Shown here: piece by piece, positions 5,067 to 5,075 of the stretch
Numbering within the stretch: the stretch's first letter is position 1
Layout of the letters: each line of letters opens with the position of its first letter
DNA from: Chloroflexota bacterium
GTDB taxonomy: Bacteria; Chloroflexota; Dehalococcoidia; Dehalococcoidales; WRFJ01
Reading direction: 5' to 3'
DNA length: 5,075 bases
Assembly (NCBI GenBank): GCA_009778865.1
Contig: WRFJ01000077.1
Location: forward strand, 1-5,075
Program-made: the position numbers and the translations under genes
Notes under the pieces: model-generated
Seen by the model: only the letters and a program-made list of their open reading frames with translations
The model's database searches: none
Told to the model about the DNA's origin: nothing

Positions 5067-5075
5067 ATAGGTGCA

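Larger units (their letters stand above)
4714..5075. other. Gene-free AT-rich intergenic region
   Basis: I see no convincing coding region, tRNA or rRNA gene in these 362 bp. The region separates the minus-strand cobO promoter from an outgoing plus-strand promoter at the right edge, so it is a divergent control region. It contains a short hairpin (4842-4868), a pair of CATGCA-containing direct repeats (4879-4910) and tandem TAACTG repeats (5011-5050), described separately. Nothing else is recognised. Confidence 0.7.

Noticed and set aside
4714..5075. Cobalamin riboswitch upstream of the cobO-type gene
   Set aside because: I could not find a B12-box-like core on the minus strand, and the proposed transcription start leaves only about 45 nt of leader.
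1..5075. CRISPR array, insertion sequence, tRNA or attachment site
   Set aside because: No regularly spaced long repeats, transposase motifs, cloverleaf-like sequence or flanking target duplications were seen.

Overview
The window is AT-rich bacterial DNA carrying five complete genes and the last codons of a sixth. Gene content points to a strict anaerobe that uses corrinoids: two small radical SAM proteins, an OmpR-type two-component system whose sensor carries a Y_Y_Y-like domain, and a cobalamin adenosyltransferase. The wording of the radical SAM, kinase and regulator proteins reminds me of Dehalococcoidia (Chloroflexota), though anaerobic Firmicutes are possible. The DNA looks richer in AT than cultured Dehalococcoides. 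The taxon is therefore an inference from memory, not a search result.

Layout, left to right. Bases 1-48 are the last 15 codons of a plus-strand gene with a hydrophobic, Trp-rich end. A strong GC-rich hairpin (71-102) closes that unit. A plus-strand promoter (about 151-180) then leads into two paralogous radical SAM genes (214-957 and 957-1775), which overlap by one base in a TAATG junction. They meet, tail to tail and only 18 bp apart, a minus-strand histidine kinase/response regulator pair (kinase 3951-2455, regulator 2474-1794, overlapping by 20 bp). A 213-bp gap (3952-4164) holds a perfect 18-bp hairpin and a possible kinase promoter. Next is a minus-strand cobO-type gene (4695-4165) with its own promoter and a G7-containing ribosome binding site. 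Bases 4714-5075 hold no recognisable gene. They do contain a short hairpin, a pair of 21-bp-phased repeats and, at the extreme right edge, tandem 11-bp-phased TAACTG repeats just upstream of a consensus -35 (TTGACA) whose gene lies outside the window.

How they may work together (inference): the kinase senses an unknown signal outside the membrane and phosphorylates the regulator, a DNA-binding protein of the type that recognises direct repeats at about 11-bp spacing. The repeat array at the right edge is a candidate target. CobO would supply adenosylated corrinoid or help in corrinoid salvage. The radical SAM pair has no recognised substrate; its tight coupling suggests the two proteins act together. 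Corrinoid metabolism, a two-component system and a small membrane-protein tail together are compatible with a reductive-dehalogenase neighbourhood, but no dehalogenase gene is in the window and this remains a hypothesis.
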